Program-made: the position numbers and the translations under genes | The notes under the pieces: generated by a model | The model's database searches: none | The model's input: the letters and a program-made list of their open reading frames with translations, nothing else | What the model was told of the DNA's origin: nothing | Origin: Candidatus Omnitrophota bacterium | Lineage (GTDB): Bacteria; Omnitrophota; Gorgyraeia; Zapsychrales; Zapsychraceae | Length of the DNA: 64,000 nt | Assembly (NCBI GenBank): GCA_020632495.1 | Contig: JACKFL010000005.1 | Coordinates: 1,178,001-1,242,000 of the forward strand | Direction of reading: 5' to 3' | Shown here: piece by piece, positions 1-8,148 of the stretch | Layout of the letters: each line of letters begins with the position of its first letter | How positions within the stretch are numbered: the stretch's first letter is position 1

Positions 1-41
1 AAGAAGTACGAGATCCGGGTCTAAGGGAGGCGCGCACCGCT

Positions 42-419
42 ATGACCGTGGCCCACGTCTGCATCGTCGTCAGCCTGTTTATTCCCCTGGCCTGCTCGTG
101 GTATGCCAAGTGGTCGGTGAAGGGTTATGACGGACATTCCCCGCGGTTGTTTCTGGCCACGCTCACCGGCCGGCAGCAGCGCGCCAATTTCGCCCAGCAG
201 AATTTCTACGAGACCTTTCCCGCCTTTGCCGTGGGTGTGCTCGTCGCTCACTCCCTTCACGCGACTCAGGGGTTGATCGACGGCCTTGCCGTGTTTTGGG
301 TGGCCGTCCGGATCGCCTACGCCTTGGTCTACATTGCCGACAATCATCCGCTGCGTTCGACGACATGGACGTTGTCCTTCCTCACGATCATCGCGCTGTA
401 TGTGATCGGCGCGTTTTAA
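42..419 (+). CDS. MAPEG family membrane protein
   Basis: A 125-residue integral membrane protein with about four hydrophobic segments. The block RANFAQQNFYETFPAFAVGV is typical of bacterial MAPEG-type proteins (COG3686, YecN-like). MAPEG proteins include glutathione-dependent membrane enzymes, but bacterial members are mostly uncharacterised, so no reaction is assigned. The start at 42 has a GGGAGG ribosome site 11 bases upstream. A second copy lies at 55819-56193 and shares the same central block. Bases 1-24 could encode the last residues of an upstream gene ending TAA, which would make this the second gene of an operon. Confidence 0.8.
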   Translation: MTVAHVCIVVSLFIPLACSWYAKWSVKGYDGHSPRLFLATLTGRQQRANFAQQNFYETFPAFAVGVLVAHSLHATQGLIDGLAVFWVAVRIAYALVYIADNHPLRSTTWTLSFLTIIALYVIGAF

Positions 420-460
420 ATGTGCCATGCGGGGCGTAAAGCCGTTTTATCGGCGGGGCA

Positions 461-898
461 TTATTTTTGCTTCTGTTGGGAGCCTTTACGCGGTTCGTAG
501 GGCATGCGGTATTTCTGGTAGATGGCCATGCGCGCGGCCTCGGATTCCTTTTCGATTTCTTCGGCCCGTTGCTCGATTTGTTGCTGCATTTCCTCTTTGT
601 TCTGTGTCTTGAGTTTCTTAAAGTCCTCGCGAATCTGTTGCTTTTCCTCGCGTGACCCGGCCCTGAGTTCGCGATTGTGATACTCGGTGAATGTGTGGGT
701 GTCCGTATCGATCCTTTGCCGGTTGAGCTTGGTGCGCATCTGCTGAATGTCTTTTTGCCGCTGGAGGTCCACGGCGTGTAACTCCTTTTTCATCTCACGC
801 GGTTTGCGCGGTTTTTGTTCGGCGCCGGCCGGGGCGGCAAGCAGTGCTGCGGCGAAGACGGGCAGGATGAGCACGGTGTACGTTCGATTTTTTCGCAT
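461..898 (-). CDS. Exported charged coiled-coil protein, unknown function
   Basis: Starts at the ATG on 898, which has AAGGAGG just upstream; a longer in-frame extension to 949 lacks such a site. The 145-residue product begins with a signal peptide (MRKNRTYTVLILPVFAAALL..., cleavage near APAGA-EQ). The remainder is almost entirely Lys/Glu/Arg/Gln and predicted helical, with heptad-like spacing in the segment REEKQQIREDFKKLKTQNKE. It ends in a basic Gln/Lys tail. I see no enzymatic motif. A periplasmic coiled-coil role is an inference from composition. It converges on the MAPEG gene, 41 bases away. Confidence 0.7.
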   Translation of the reverse strand: MRKNRTYTVLILPVFAAALLAAPAGAEQKPRKPREMKKELHAVDLQRQKDIQQMRTKLNRQRIDTDTHTFTEYHNRELRAGSREEKQQIREDFKKLKTQNKEEMQQQIEQRAEEIEKESEAARMAIYQKYRMPYEPRKGSQQKQK

Positions 899-959
899 AA
901 ACGACCTCCTTCGGGATACCATTGTAGGCCATGGCCGTCTCCGGTTCAAGCAGCGGTAT

Positions 960-1029
960 AATTAGGGACAGACGCCTTTTCTCCCATTTATACGGCCGGA
1001 AAATGGGGAAAAGGTGTCTGTCCCTAATT
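960..1029. repeat. REP-like inverted repeat with GGGACAGAC arms
   Basis: Two arms of about 30 bases (960-989 and 1000-1029) are near-perfect reverse complements separated by about 10 bases. The outer part of each arm reads AATTAGGGACAGAC(G/A)CC. Transcribed RNA would fold into one long hairpin. The arm starts with the GGGAC type of sequence seen in REP elements mobilised by Y1 (RAYT) transposases. No transposase is present in this window. It sits between the divergent genes at 898 and 1170. Confidence 0.75.
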
Positions 1030-1031
1030 TA

Positions 1032-1060
1032 TTGACAACGGCCCGATTGGCGATTACATT
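1032..1060 (+). promoter_or_regulatory. Candidate sigma-70 promoter for the 1605-residue protein gene
   Basis: TTGACA at 1032-1037, a 17-base spacer, then TACATT at 1055-1060. This gives a leader of roughly 100 bases before the ATG at 1170. The match in the -10 box is moderate (4 of 6), and other AT-rich hexamers follow (TATTAT, TATACT). Confidence 0.4.
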
Positions 1061-1169
1061 AGTATTATACTTATGTAACCTGCCATAAGACGTACTCGCG
1101 ATTCCCCGCCGCGGATTTCCCGCGTAATTTATCGTAACTTTACAAATTGCAGATGTTTACGTTTAGATT

Positions 1170-4100
1170 ATGAGGGGAATACCACTCCATATTGTTCTGA
1201 TTCTGACCATGATTCTTACCGGTGTGCCGGTGCCCGGGCAGGTTTGCGCCCAGCAGCGGCCGGCTTTACCGGCGGCAGGCAGCCGCATCGGAATCAGTCC
1301 CGCCTATACCCCCGCGACCCTGGCCGGGGTCAATATCGATCCGCGCCGGCCGTTTGATTTCGACTTCATTATCCATCCCGGCGACAGCGGCCTCAACGGA
1401 GAGGAGCTGCGCGGTGAGTCATTAAAGCTGATCAAGTATTTCATGGCGGCGCTGACCCTGGACGAAGAACAGCTGTGGGTCAATCTTTCGCCGTACGAAG
1501 CCGAGCGTGTCATCCCTGAGCGTTTCGGTCATACCGAGATGGGCCGCGACCTGCTCGCCCAGGATTACCTGCTGAAACAACTGACGGCATCGTTGATGTA
1601 CCCGGAAGACGAGTTGGGCGACCGCTTTTGGCAGCGTGTGAACCGCCTGGCCTATGAAAAGTTCGGCACGGCCGAGATCCCTTTAAACACCTTCAATAAA
1701 ATCTGGATCGTTCCCGACCGGGCGCGGGTCTACGAGCACGCCTCGGGCGCGGTGGTCATCGACAGTCATCTGAAGGTGATGTTGGAGGAGGATTACCTGG
1801 CCCTGGAACGGCATGCGGCGATTGCCGACACCGGGGAACGGCCGCCGGTCGAGACGAATGTGTCGCTTGAGGTGGTGCGCGAGGTTCTCATCCCCGAAAT
1901 CGAACGTGAGGTGAACCAGGGCCGCACCTTTGCCAACCTGCGGCAGATTTATCACGCCGTGATTCTGGCCGACTGGTACAAGGCCGCTCTGAAAAACAGT
2001 CTGCTGGCGCAGGTCTATGCCGAACGCAACAAAATTACGGGCATCGCCCTCGAAGACGACGCGGAGAATCAGCGTATTTACGAGCAGTACGTGCACGCCT
2101 TCAAGAAAGGCGTATTCGATTACATCCGCGAGGATTATGACCGGCTCACCCAAACCACGATCCCGCGCCGGTATTTTTCCGGCGGCGTGGTGCTGCGCGC
2201 CGACATCGACGCCCAAAAGGCGGTAACCGCGGACGTTCGCGACTTTGTCGGACAGCTCATGGACCAGGCCGTGGTGGTGGAAACCAAGATCGATGTGGTG
2301 GGCACGGCGCCGCACGCGCTCAAGGATTTCAAGAAAAGCGAATTCAAAAATAATATCTACGCCAAACTGGTGGTGCTGGAGGGGCGGATCAACGACGAGG
2401 AAGCTGAGGTGCAGACCCGGACGGCCCGGGCCCTGGGCGCCGTTTACCGCGAACTGCATGCCTCCGGGCTGCTCAGCGCCGAAGAGCTGGAGGCCAAGCT
2501 TTCGCATCCGAATGAACGCCTGCAGGGTGAGGTCGTCAAGCTGCTTGCTGATATTTATCTCGAACGGATTACGGCCGGTGAGCCGGTCGACCTGACCGCG
2601 CTGCGGGCCGCGCGTGCCCGTAAGGATGTTGCCGACGCGCTGGGCCGGATTTATGTCGAGTTCCTCAAACGCGGGCAGACCGCCGACCCCGAAGATGTCC
2701 GCCGTCTTAAGCAATCCTACGATAATTCTTCGATTACCGGGGCGGTTGAGAACGCCCTGGGCGCGGTCTATTGGCAGCTTTATTTGCAGCGTGCCCTTTC
2801 GCTCGGTGAGCTGAAGGAGTTGATCGACGACCGCCATAGCTCATTGTCGCGCTTCATCATGGACCGCTTGAAAGAACATCACCTCGCGGAGATTCGGTTA
2901 GGCACGGTGCCGGATGTCCAATACTTGAAAGATATCGTCGATGCGCCGCGTTCATTTTTGCGTCTTAACGCAGCTGAAATTCTCAGCGAGGTCTATGTGG
3001 AAGAGGTGAACAACGGTCTGATGACTTTGGAGCGGATGCAGGAAGTCTTTCAAACCGCGAACCCGGAGTTGGGTAAGAAACTGCCGGCGGCCCTCGGCGC
3101 GGTGTATGCGGCGCGCATCAGTGCCGGGCAGGCGGTCAACATCAGTCCGCTGGTCAACCGGCTGCGCAGTACAGACGGAGAGGTCCGCCGGGCGACAGCG
3201 GGCGCGCTGATGAAGGTTTACGCGGCCCGCGCGGCGGCAGGGCTGCCCTACAATCTGGAACCGGTCGAGCGGCTGCTGGAGGGGGAATCCCAATATTTTG
3301 CCCGTACGATCGCGACGGCCTTGGCGGAACTTTACACGCTGCAGTACCGGGCGGGAACGCTTCCGTTGACATCGATCGAGGAGCTGGTGGACCATCCCAA
3401 TCCGGCCGTGCGCGCCGGCGCATTCGATATTTTGATTCCGGTCTACGGCAGCCGCATCGAGGCGGGTGAGGACGTCGACCTGAGCGGCATGGAACGGGCG
3501 ATGTCCGAGACGGCCAGCTTTGCTTTGTACGAAAGCGTCGATGACGTGGCGTATCTCTACGCGCTGAAGGTGGAACACGGGATTATGGATGTTGCCGATC
3601 TCGAACAGAAATTGACGGCATCCGACGAGCATATCCGCCATGTGGCCGTGCGCGCGCTGGGCCGTGTCTACATACAGCAACTGGCCGCCAACGAAGATGT
3701 CTCCATCAGCCGCCTGGAAGAGTTGCTGACAGAGGCGGACGATGCCAATCAGCGTTATCTTGTCGATGTTCTCGTTGAGGTCTACCGCAACAAAATCCGC
3801 CGCGGCCAGGCCGTCAATCTCGCGTACTTCGAGCAACGGCTGGCGGCATCCAACAACTTCGTGCGCCGCGAGGCCGTTGACGCGCTGGGGGCTTTGTATA
3901 CCGAAATGGTGCGTTTCGGACGCAACCTGCGCGGCAGCAAGAACGCCTACCGTTTCTGGTTCGATAACCGGTTATTCGTCAACAGCGCCATGGTCAATCC
4001 GCGCGTCTTGAACCATCTGTTTCAACTCGATGACGCCGAGCTTGAAGATACCCAGCAGTGGCTGGACCGGATTCGCGCCAATGTTGCCGCACGCTACCGG

Positions 4101-5987
4101 GACGCGGGGATCACGCCCGCACAGATGGAATCCACGGTTGTGCCGACGCTGTTCTTCTTTGAACTGCTGGTCCCGCGCAGTTCGGTTTATCTCCTCGGCC
4201 TGCTCGAACGGGACGGCGTTGAGGCCATGGCCAAATATCAGACGATGCTGGTCCATCACCGCGCGATCGATCTGCTCCTGCAGTTCCGTGACGAGTTCCC
4301 CGACGCGCACATCGCGGATGTCTTTCGTTTTATCGATCTGTTGGCAGCCTTTTCGTACTTCAATCAGTTCGAACGCGTGGAGCGGCTGATGAGCACCACC
4401 TTCAGCTGGCCGGACCACCTCTTCCGCATGCTCGGTGCGGAGCTGACCCAGCTTTTTCAATCGGAACATGCCGTTTATCCCGACGATCTGAAGATGAAGA
4501 CCATGAACGAGGTCTTTGACGAGATGCCGGAAAGCGCCAAGCCTTATATCCTGCTCGGCGGACTGCGCTCCGCCGACCGCTTCAGCCGGCGTGAGGCTGC
4601 GCGCAAGGCAGGCAAACTGCGCACGTCACGGGATGAATTAAAACGCGCCCTGTTCGAGGCGGTGGAGGACGTTGACGGTGAAGTGTCGCGCAATGCCCTG
4701 GAAAGCCTGTCGCGTATCGGCGGCCATCGCACCATCATCCGCCTGCACAGCATCCTCGACAAGATCAAGAAGGAATACGTGATCCGCTATATTTACGATG
4801 ACCACGGTAGCATGGTGGCCTATCGCGACAAGGTCCAAATCGAAGGGGCCACCGCCGACGGCTTCAAATTCCGTGAGACGGTGGTCGAGCAGGACCCCAA
4901 GGTCGCGCAGATCGAGGCCACCATCCGCGCTATCGAGGAGCGCAAGTCTCTGCAGCGCGAGGGCGTGAGCATCAATCTCGACGAGGTGGCCGACCAGCGG
5001 CTTAAGCAGTTCTTTGATTTTCTCGAGGAACATGGGCTGGCCGACTTTGTGGTTGTGGTCGGCGGCGGGGTGCGCGACGCGTATACCGGGAAGATGATCA
5101 ACGATTTGGATATCAACATCATCGTGCCGATGTCCGACGAAGACCACCGGAACATCCTGCCGACCACCGCACAGGCCAGCGCCGAGATGTACGCCTACAT
5201 CCAGGAAAAGCTGGCGCTGCTGGCCGAGGCGCTGGGGGTTACCGTTGATGACTTTCTGCCGCCGATGGAACCCGACGCGGTGATGTGGAACGGGTTGGAG
5301 GTGCAGTACACCGGTCCGATCGTACTGCGCAACCGCTCGGGACGGGAAGACGAGCCCCGGCGGGTGTATCTCAAGCGCAGTATCGTCGGTGACAACGGCT
5401 GGTTATATTCCTCCAATACCGGCGCGGCCCTGCTGCAGATGGCCGTGGATTCCCGCGGACGGCTCTACGGGCACGTGGAGGCGCTGGAAGACTTCGACCG
5501 CGGACTGGTGCGTCTGACCGGCGGCCGCGACAATCTTAAGATCGGCGATGTGCTGCGTATGCTGCGACTTAAACACGAGTATGATCTCATAATCTCTGAA
5601 TATGATTATCAGATCATCCGCGCCACCATCGATTCCTACATCAGCGGAGACCTTCCGCTGCCGGAAACCATTATGCGCAACGTAGTCCTGCGGCAGCTGG
5701 TCAAGATCGAAGAGACCGCGCTGGATCATGAGCTGGCCATGCGTGAACTCGATCAGCTCGGGTTGCTGCGGTTGCTCAAAGATAAATTGGGTATCGATTA
5801 CGCCCAGCTGGGTGAGACCAAAGGGGGGATCGACCTTAATCCGCGGCAGATCGACTGGGCTGTTGAAAAAGAAGGCGGGGTAGGGCTCGCCCCGGTCGCC
5901 GTGGTGCCGGGTCAGGTCCGCGAATACCGGTCCGCCATCGGATTTATCCCGCGTATCATCCGCATCATCCCCGCAGCGGCAAATTAG
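1170..5987 (+). CDS. Giant exported HEAT-repeat protein with CCA/poly(A)-polymerase-like head domain
   Basis: 1605 residues. Residues 1-28 form a signal peptide (cleavage near VCA-QQ). Residues about 35-250 form a domain with ESLKLIKYFMAALT, WVNLSPYEAERV and MGRDLLAQDYLLKQ, which I associate from memory with large exported proteins of Omnitrophota. Residues about 415-915 hold around a dozen HEAT-like helical repeats of about 40 residues (pattern ALGAVYxxRIxAGxxVxLxxLExxL). More HEAT-like helices lie near 1130-1210. The C-terminal third contains GGGVRD (1298-1303), then D1312-L-D1314, with the same spacing as the catalytic GGxVRD...DxD of class II tRNA nucleotidyltransferases and poly(A) polymerases. 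It is followed by ALEDFDRGLVRLTG and GDVLRMLR, resembling GLEDL...VIR and EDPLRMLR of that fold. The usual RRDFT motif is replaced by SSNTG. No clear ribosome site precedes the ATG. Substrate and function are unknown. Confidence 0.8.
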   Translation: MRGIPLHIVLILTMILTGVPVPGQVCAQQRPALPAAGSRIGISPAYTPATLAGVNIDPRRPFDFDFIIHPGDSGLNGEELRGESLKLIKYFMAALTLDEEQLWVNLSPYEAERVIPERFGHTEMGRDLLAQDYLLKQLTASLMYPEDELGDRFWQRVNRLAYEKFGTAEIPLNTFNKIWIVPDRARVYEHASGAVVIDSHLKVMLEEDYLALERHAAIADTGERPPVETNVSLEVVREVLIPEIEREVNQGRTFANLRQIYHAVILADWYKAALKNSLLAQVYAERNKITGIALEDDAENQRIYEQYVHAFKKGVFDYIREDYDRLTQTTIPRRYFSGGVVLRADIDAQKAVTADVRDFVGQLMDQAVVVETKIDVVGTAPHALKDFKKSEFKNNIYAKLVVLEGRINDEEAEVQTRTARALGAVYRELHASGLLSAEELEAKLSHPNERLQGEVVKLLADIYLERITAGEPVDLTALRAARARKDVADALGRIYVEFLKRGQTADPEDVRRLKQSYDNSSITGAVENALGAVYWQLYLQRALSLGELKELIDDRHSSLSRFIMDRLKEHHLAEIRLGTVPDVQYLKDIVDAPRSFLRLNAAEILSEVYVEEVNNGLMTLERMQEVFQTANPELGKKLPAALGAVYAARISAGQAVNISPLVNRLRSTDGEVRRATAGALMKVYAARAAAGLPYNLEPVERLLEGESQYFARTIATALAELYTLQYRAGTLPLTSIEELVDHPNPAVRAGAFDILIPVYGSRIEAGEDVDLSGMERAMSETASFALYESVDDVAYLYALKVEHGIMDVADLEQKLTASDEHIRHVAVRALGRVYIQQLAANEDVSISRLEELLTEADDANQRYLVDVLVEVYRNKIRRGQAVNLAYFEQRLAASNNFVRREAVDALGALYTEMVRFGRNLRGSKNAYRFWFDNRLFVNSAMVNPRVLNHLFQLDDAELEDTQQWLDRIRANVAARYRDAGITPAQMESTVVPTLFFFELLVPRSSVYLLGLLERDGVEAMAKYQTMLVHHRAIDLLLQFRDEFPDAHIADVFRFIDLLAAFSYFNQFERVERLMSTTFSWPDHLFRMLGAELTQLFQSEHAVYPDDLKMKTMNEVFDEMPESAKPYILLGGLRSADRFSRREAARKAGKLRTSRDELKRALFEAVEDVDGEVSRNALESLSRIGGHRTIIRLHSILDKIKKEYVIRYIYDDHGSMVAYRDKVQIEGATADGFKFRETVVEQDPKVAQIEATIRAIEERKSLQREGVSINLDEVADQRLKQFFDFLEEHGLADFVVVVGGGVRDAYTGKMINDLDINIIVPMSDEDHRNILPTTAQASAEMYAYIQEKLALLAEALGVTVDDFLPPMEPDAVMWNGLEVQYTGPIVLRNRSGREDEPRRVYLKRSIVGDNGWLYSSNTGAALLQMAVDSRGRLYGHVEALEDFDRGLVRLTGGRDNLKIGDVLRMLRLKHEYDLIISEYDYQIIRATIDSYISGDLPLPETIMRNVVLRQLVKIEETALDHELAMRELDQLGLLRLLKDKLGIDYAQLGETKGGIDLNPRQIDWAVEKEGGVGLAPVAVVPGQVREYRSAIGFIPRIIRIIPAAAN

Positions 5988-6007
5988 CCGCGCCCTGTCC
6001 CCCGGAA

Positions 6008-6025
6008 GGGGACTGTCCCCTTTTT
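6008..6025. repeat. Short GGGGAC hairpin with T-run between convergent genes
   Basis: GGGGAC-T-GTCCCC is a perfect 6-bp hairpin followed by five T residues. A further CCCCGGAAGGGG hairpin overlaps it upstream (about 5998-6011). It lies between the convergent stops at 5987 and 6024 and could end transcription of the 1605-residue gene. The GGGGACTGTCCCC core is also typical of dispersed REP-like elements. Confidence 0.5.
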
Positions 6026-6743
6026 ACGGCTGTACTTCTGCAGGTTTCGGGGGGATCATCTGCGCCTGGTCGTACGCCAGCAGGACTTTCATGACGTCTT
6101 CTTTGCGTGAGGCTTCTTTCAATTGTTGCATCGCGCCGGGCATATGCAGGAGCTTGGCAATCTTGGCCATCAGCCGGATATGAACGTATTCACTCGGCGC
6201 GCACGGGAGAAAAAAGAGTCCGACCTTTTGGCCGTCCGGGGCGTCGAAGTCGACCCGGCCCGGCGAACGGGCGATGATGATGTGCGCCTCCTGAAAAAGC
6301 GACTGGTGCGGGGTACGCGGGTGAGGCACAGCGACTCCCTGGCCGAGGCCGGTGCTGAGCATATTCTCGCGTTCTTCCAGCGCCACAAAAAGGCTTTCAT
6401 AGGACGGCGTAATCCAGGCGGAGTGGGCGATCTTGGCCAGCTGTGACAGGACCTGCTTTTTGTTCCGTGCCGTTATGTTCGTATCGATGAGGCGGTGATC
6501 CACCAGCCGTGACAGGGGCAGCGGCCGGTCCTTGGTCTTAATGACGATGTCCAGGTCCTCATCCGACGAATCCATCAGCTGTTTTTGCAGATATTGATCG
6601 ATGCTGGTCAGATGAAACCGCCACTGATTGCCCATCTTGACGCCCGGCAGTTCGCCGTACTGGGCCAGCTTCAGGACCGTTTTTTCATTGAGTTTAATAT
6701 ATTCGGCCACTTCCTTGGTGGTCAAGACTCTGTCTTCCGGCAT
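6024..6743 (-). CDS. Excisionase-type HTH fused to PTS EIIA (PtsN-like) domain
   Basis: 239 residues. Residues 5-55 (LTTKEVAEYIKLNEKTV...GVKMGNQWRF) are a MerR/excisionase-type helix-turn-helix. Residues about 75-225 are a fructose/nitrogen-type PTS EIIA domain with the phosphorylatable histidine H141 in GVAVPHPR. The fusion suggests a DNA-binding protein whose activity responds to PTS phosphorylation. No EI, HPr or EIIBC gene lies in this window, so the phosphodonor is unknown. The start at 6743 has AAGGAGGG upstream, and a well-formed promoter lies at 6807-6835. It may act on its own AT-rich promoter, but that is inference. Confidence 0.8.
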   Translation of the reverse strand: MPEDRVLTTKEVAEYIKLNEKTVLKLAQYGELPGVKMGNQWRFHLTSIDQYLQKQLMDSSDEDLDIVIKTKDRPLPLSRLVDHRLIDTNITARNKKQVLSQLAKIAHSAWITPSYESLFVALEERENMLSTGLGQGVAVPHPRTPHQSLFQEAHIIIARSPGRVDFDAPDGQKVGLFFLPCAPSEYVHIRLMAKIAKLLHMPGAMQQLKEASRKEDVMKVLLAYDQAQMIPPKPAEVQP

Positions 6744-6806
6744 CGCGCCCTCCTTAAAATAACCTAATCTAACTAGAATTGACTAAAACAAACTTAATTG
6801 GATTAA

Positions 6807-6835
6807 ATTATACTCTTTTTATATGTTCCAGGCAA
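6807..6835 (-). promoter_or_regulatory. Sigma-70-type promoter of the HTH-EIIA gene
   Basis: Read on the minus strand, TTGCCT (6830-6835) is followed by 17 bases and a perfect TATAAT (6807-6812). The start codon is at 6743, giving a leader of about 58 bases. The leader is strongly AT-rich and contains repeated AATT/TAATC words that could be operator half-sites. Confidence 0.6.
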
Positions 6836-6886
6836 GTACGGGGTTGCGATCTTTATGAGAATGTAGGTGTAGAATCCTAAGCTGTT

Positions 6887-6961
6887 GCAAACATTGCGCT
6901 AATGAGGGGCCGCCCGGACCGGGGCGTGCCCGGCATCCGAGGGCGGAGTCATTGTTTGCCG
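6887..6961. repeat. GC-rich inverted repeat in the 6744-7333 gap
   Basis: The 590-base gap 6744-7333 has no convincing gene. At 6887-6961 the outer words GCAAACA...AATGA...CCGCCC reappear as GGGCGG...TCATT...GTTTGC, forming an interrupted stem with a GC-rich centre (GGACCGGGGCGTGCCCGG). It could be a folded RNA or a two-way terminator. No T-run follows, so I do not call it a terminator. Confidence 0.4.
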
Positions 6962-7034
6962 GTCATAATCTTAAGTGTCTCAAGATAGATAGTTTACGGA
7001 GTAGAAAAATATGCATCTTTTTATCGCGGATCCT

Positions 7035-7063
7035 TTGACAAAGCCGGATCCATCAGGTATGCT
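7035..7063 (+). promoter_or_regulatory. Promoter upstream of the duplicated leader and HTH-receiver gene
   Basis: TTGACA at 7035-7040, 17-base spacer, TATGCT at 7058-7063. The predicted transcript starts near 7070 and would carry about 264 bases of leader containing two copies of a 116-base unit before the gene at 7334. Confidence 0.5.
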
Positions 7064-7114
7064 TTTAGAGAACGAACGGAATAACTGGAACAGGTGGTAC
7101 GTTCTTCGGAAACA

Positions 7115-7425
7115 TGCAGGTCAGCAAAGCGGGGCACAGGTCAGGGTCGATTGTTTTGGAGGACGGTCGGCCGGTAGGTGACCGGGGAGACCCAGCTAGA
7201 CGGAATGGATAGGTCAGACGTTACAAGCGATGCAGGTCAGCAAAGCGGGGCAGGTCAAGGTCGATTGTTTTGGAGGACGGTCGGCCGGTAGGTGACCGGG
7301 GAGACCCCAGCTCGTCTGGAATGGATAGGTCTCATGTCGAAAGAGAAGCAGGTCAGCAAAACGGGGGCGGGTCCGGGTCGGCTGTTGGAGGACGGCCGGC
7401 CGCTAACGACCGGGGAGATCGCGGC
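7115..7425 (+). repeat. Tandem triplication of the 5' segment of the HTH-receiver gene
   Basis: Three tandem units with a period of 116-117 bases start at 7115, 7231 and 7348. Units 1 and 2 are almost identical over about 100 bases (GCAGGTCAGCAAAGCGGGG..., GGAGGACGGTCGGCCGG, GACCGGGGAGACC). Unit 3 is more diverged and lies inside the gene at 7334-7966, encoding QVSKTG...LLEDGRPLTTGEIAA. Units 1 and 2 carry frame-breaking indels and stops, so they are non-coding copies of the gene's 5' end, now in its leader. Confidence 0.75.
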
Positions 7426-7966
7426 TTACTGCCAGGTAACGCTGCGGGCCGTTTTGAAATGGGTGTCCAGCGGCAAGCTCAAGGCTTACCGCACACCCGG
7501 AAGACATTGCCGGGTCCGGCAGGCAGATTTCGTAGACTTCTTAAGACGTTACAACATGCCGGTCCCGGCCGATCTTTCATCCGTATCTCAACCGCCCCAA
7601 CGCGTACTTATCGTCGATGACGACCAAACCATGGTGCGCACTCTTCAGCATATGCTCAACACCGCCGGCGGATATATGGTGGACGTGGCCTATGACGGCT
7701 TCAGCGCCGGTTTCAAATTCGCGGTCGACCGGCCCGACCTCTTGACCCTCGATCTGCGCATGCCGGTCATGAACGGGATCAAGGTCCTGTCGATGTTGCG
7801 CGCCGATCCGCGCAATAAAGGCGTGAAGATCCTGATTATCACCGCCGTCACCGATATGGAAGAGATCGAAGACGCGCTCAAGCTCGGTGCGGACGATTTT
7901 CTCATTAAGCCCATTAAACGCAAAGAATTTCTCGACAAAGTCGCCGAGTTGACCCTGGCGGCCTAA
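7334..7966 (+). CDS. Response regulator with N-terminal excisionase-type HTH
   Basis: 210 residues from the ATG at 7334; an upstream in-frame ATG (7292) lies inside the duplicated leader and is not favoured. Residues 22-72 (LTTGEIAAYCQVTLRAVLKW) are a MerR/excisionase-type HTH, and residues about 90-208 are a CheY-like receiver. Acidic residues D95 and D96, phospho-acceptor D140 (TLDLRMP), T170 and K192 are all present, so it should be phosphorylatable. Putting the DNA-binding domain before the receiver reverses the usual order. No partner kinase is adjacent; the nearest is at 12075. Its first 80 bases are the third unit of the tandem repeat described at 7115. Confidence 0.85.
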   Translation: MSKEKQVSKTGAGPGRLLEDGRPLTTGEIAAYCQVTLRAVLKWVSSGKLKAYRTPGRHCRVRQADFVDFLRRYNMPVPADLSSVSQPPQRVLIVDDDQTMVRTLQHMLNTAGGYMVDVAYDGFSAGFKFAVDRPDLLTLDLRMPVMNGIKVLSMLRADPRNKGVKILIITAVTDMEEIEDALKLGADDFLIKPIKRKEFLDKVAELTLAA

Positions 7967-8027
7967 TATCCCTTCTGCGAAATATTCCCCATCGCTGCAG
8001 CCATTATTATTCCGGTGTATTCCCTGA

Positions 8028-8057
8028 TTGACATTTATTGAGCGGCTGCTTTATCAT
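8028..8057 (+). promoter_or_regulatory. Promoter of the polytopic membrane protein gene
   Basis: TTGACA (8028-8033), 18 bases, TATCAT (8052-8057; 5 of 6). Transcription would begin near 8064. This excludes the upstream TTG (8038) and ATG (8056) starts and favours the ATG at 8149. Confidence 0.5.
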
Positions 8058-8148
8058 GAAGTACCGAGCAATCCACTTGGGCCGGATTCGCCGAGCCTTT
8101 CCGGCAGCGGGCAGTGACCCGCTTCGCAGGGTGTACCGAAAAATCCGC

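Noticed and set aside
1..24. Possible C-terminus of an upstream gene (KKYEIRV then TAA)
   Set aside because: Only eight codons are visible, so coding cannot be supported; mentioned in the MAPEG entry only.
1683..2837. Long minus-strand open frames inside the 1605-residue gene (also 2952-3836)
   Set aside because: They are antisense frames produced by GC-rich codon use; their translations have no domain pattern and the + strand gene has clear repeats and motifs.
7011..7179. 56-codon frame MHLFIADPLTK... upstream of the HTH-receiver gene
   Set aside because: It overlaps the promoter boxes and the first repeat unit, its end is set by a frameshifted copy, and no family pattern is visible.
7115..7347. 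Tandem GEMM-type (c-di-GMP) riboswitch
   Set aside because: GCAAAGC and CCGGTAGGTGACCGGGG recall GEMM words, but the order and spacing do not fit, and the unit aligns with the coding start of the downstream gene.
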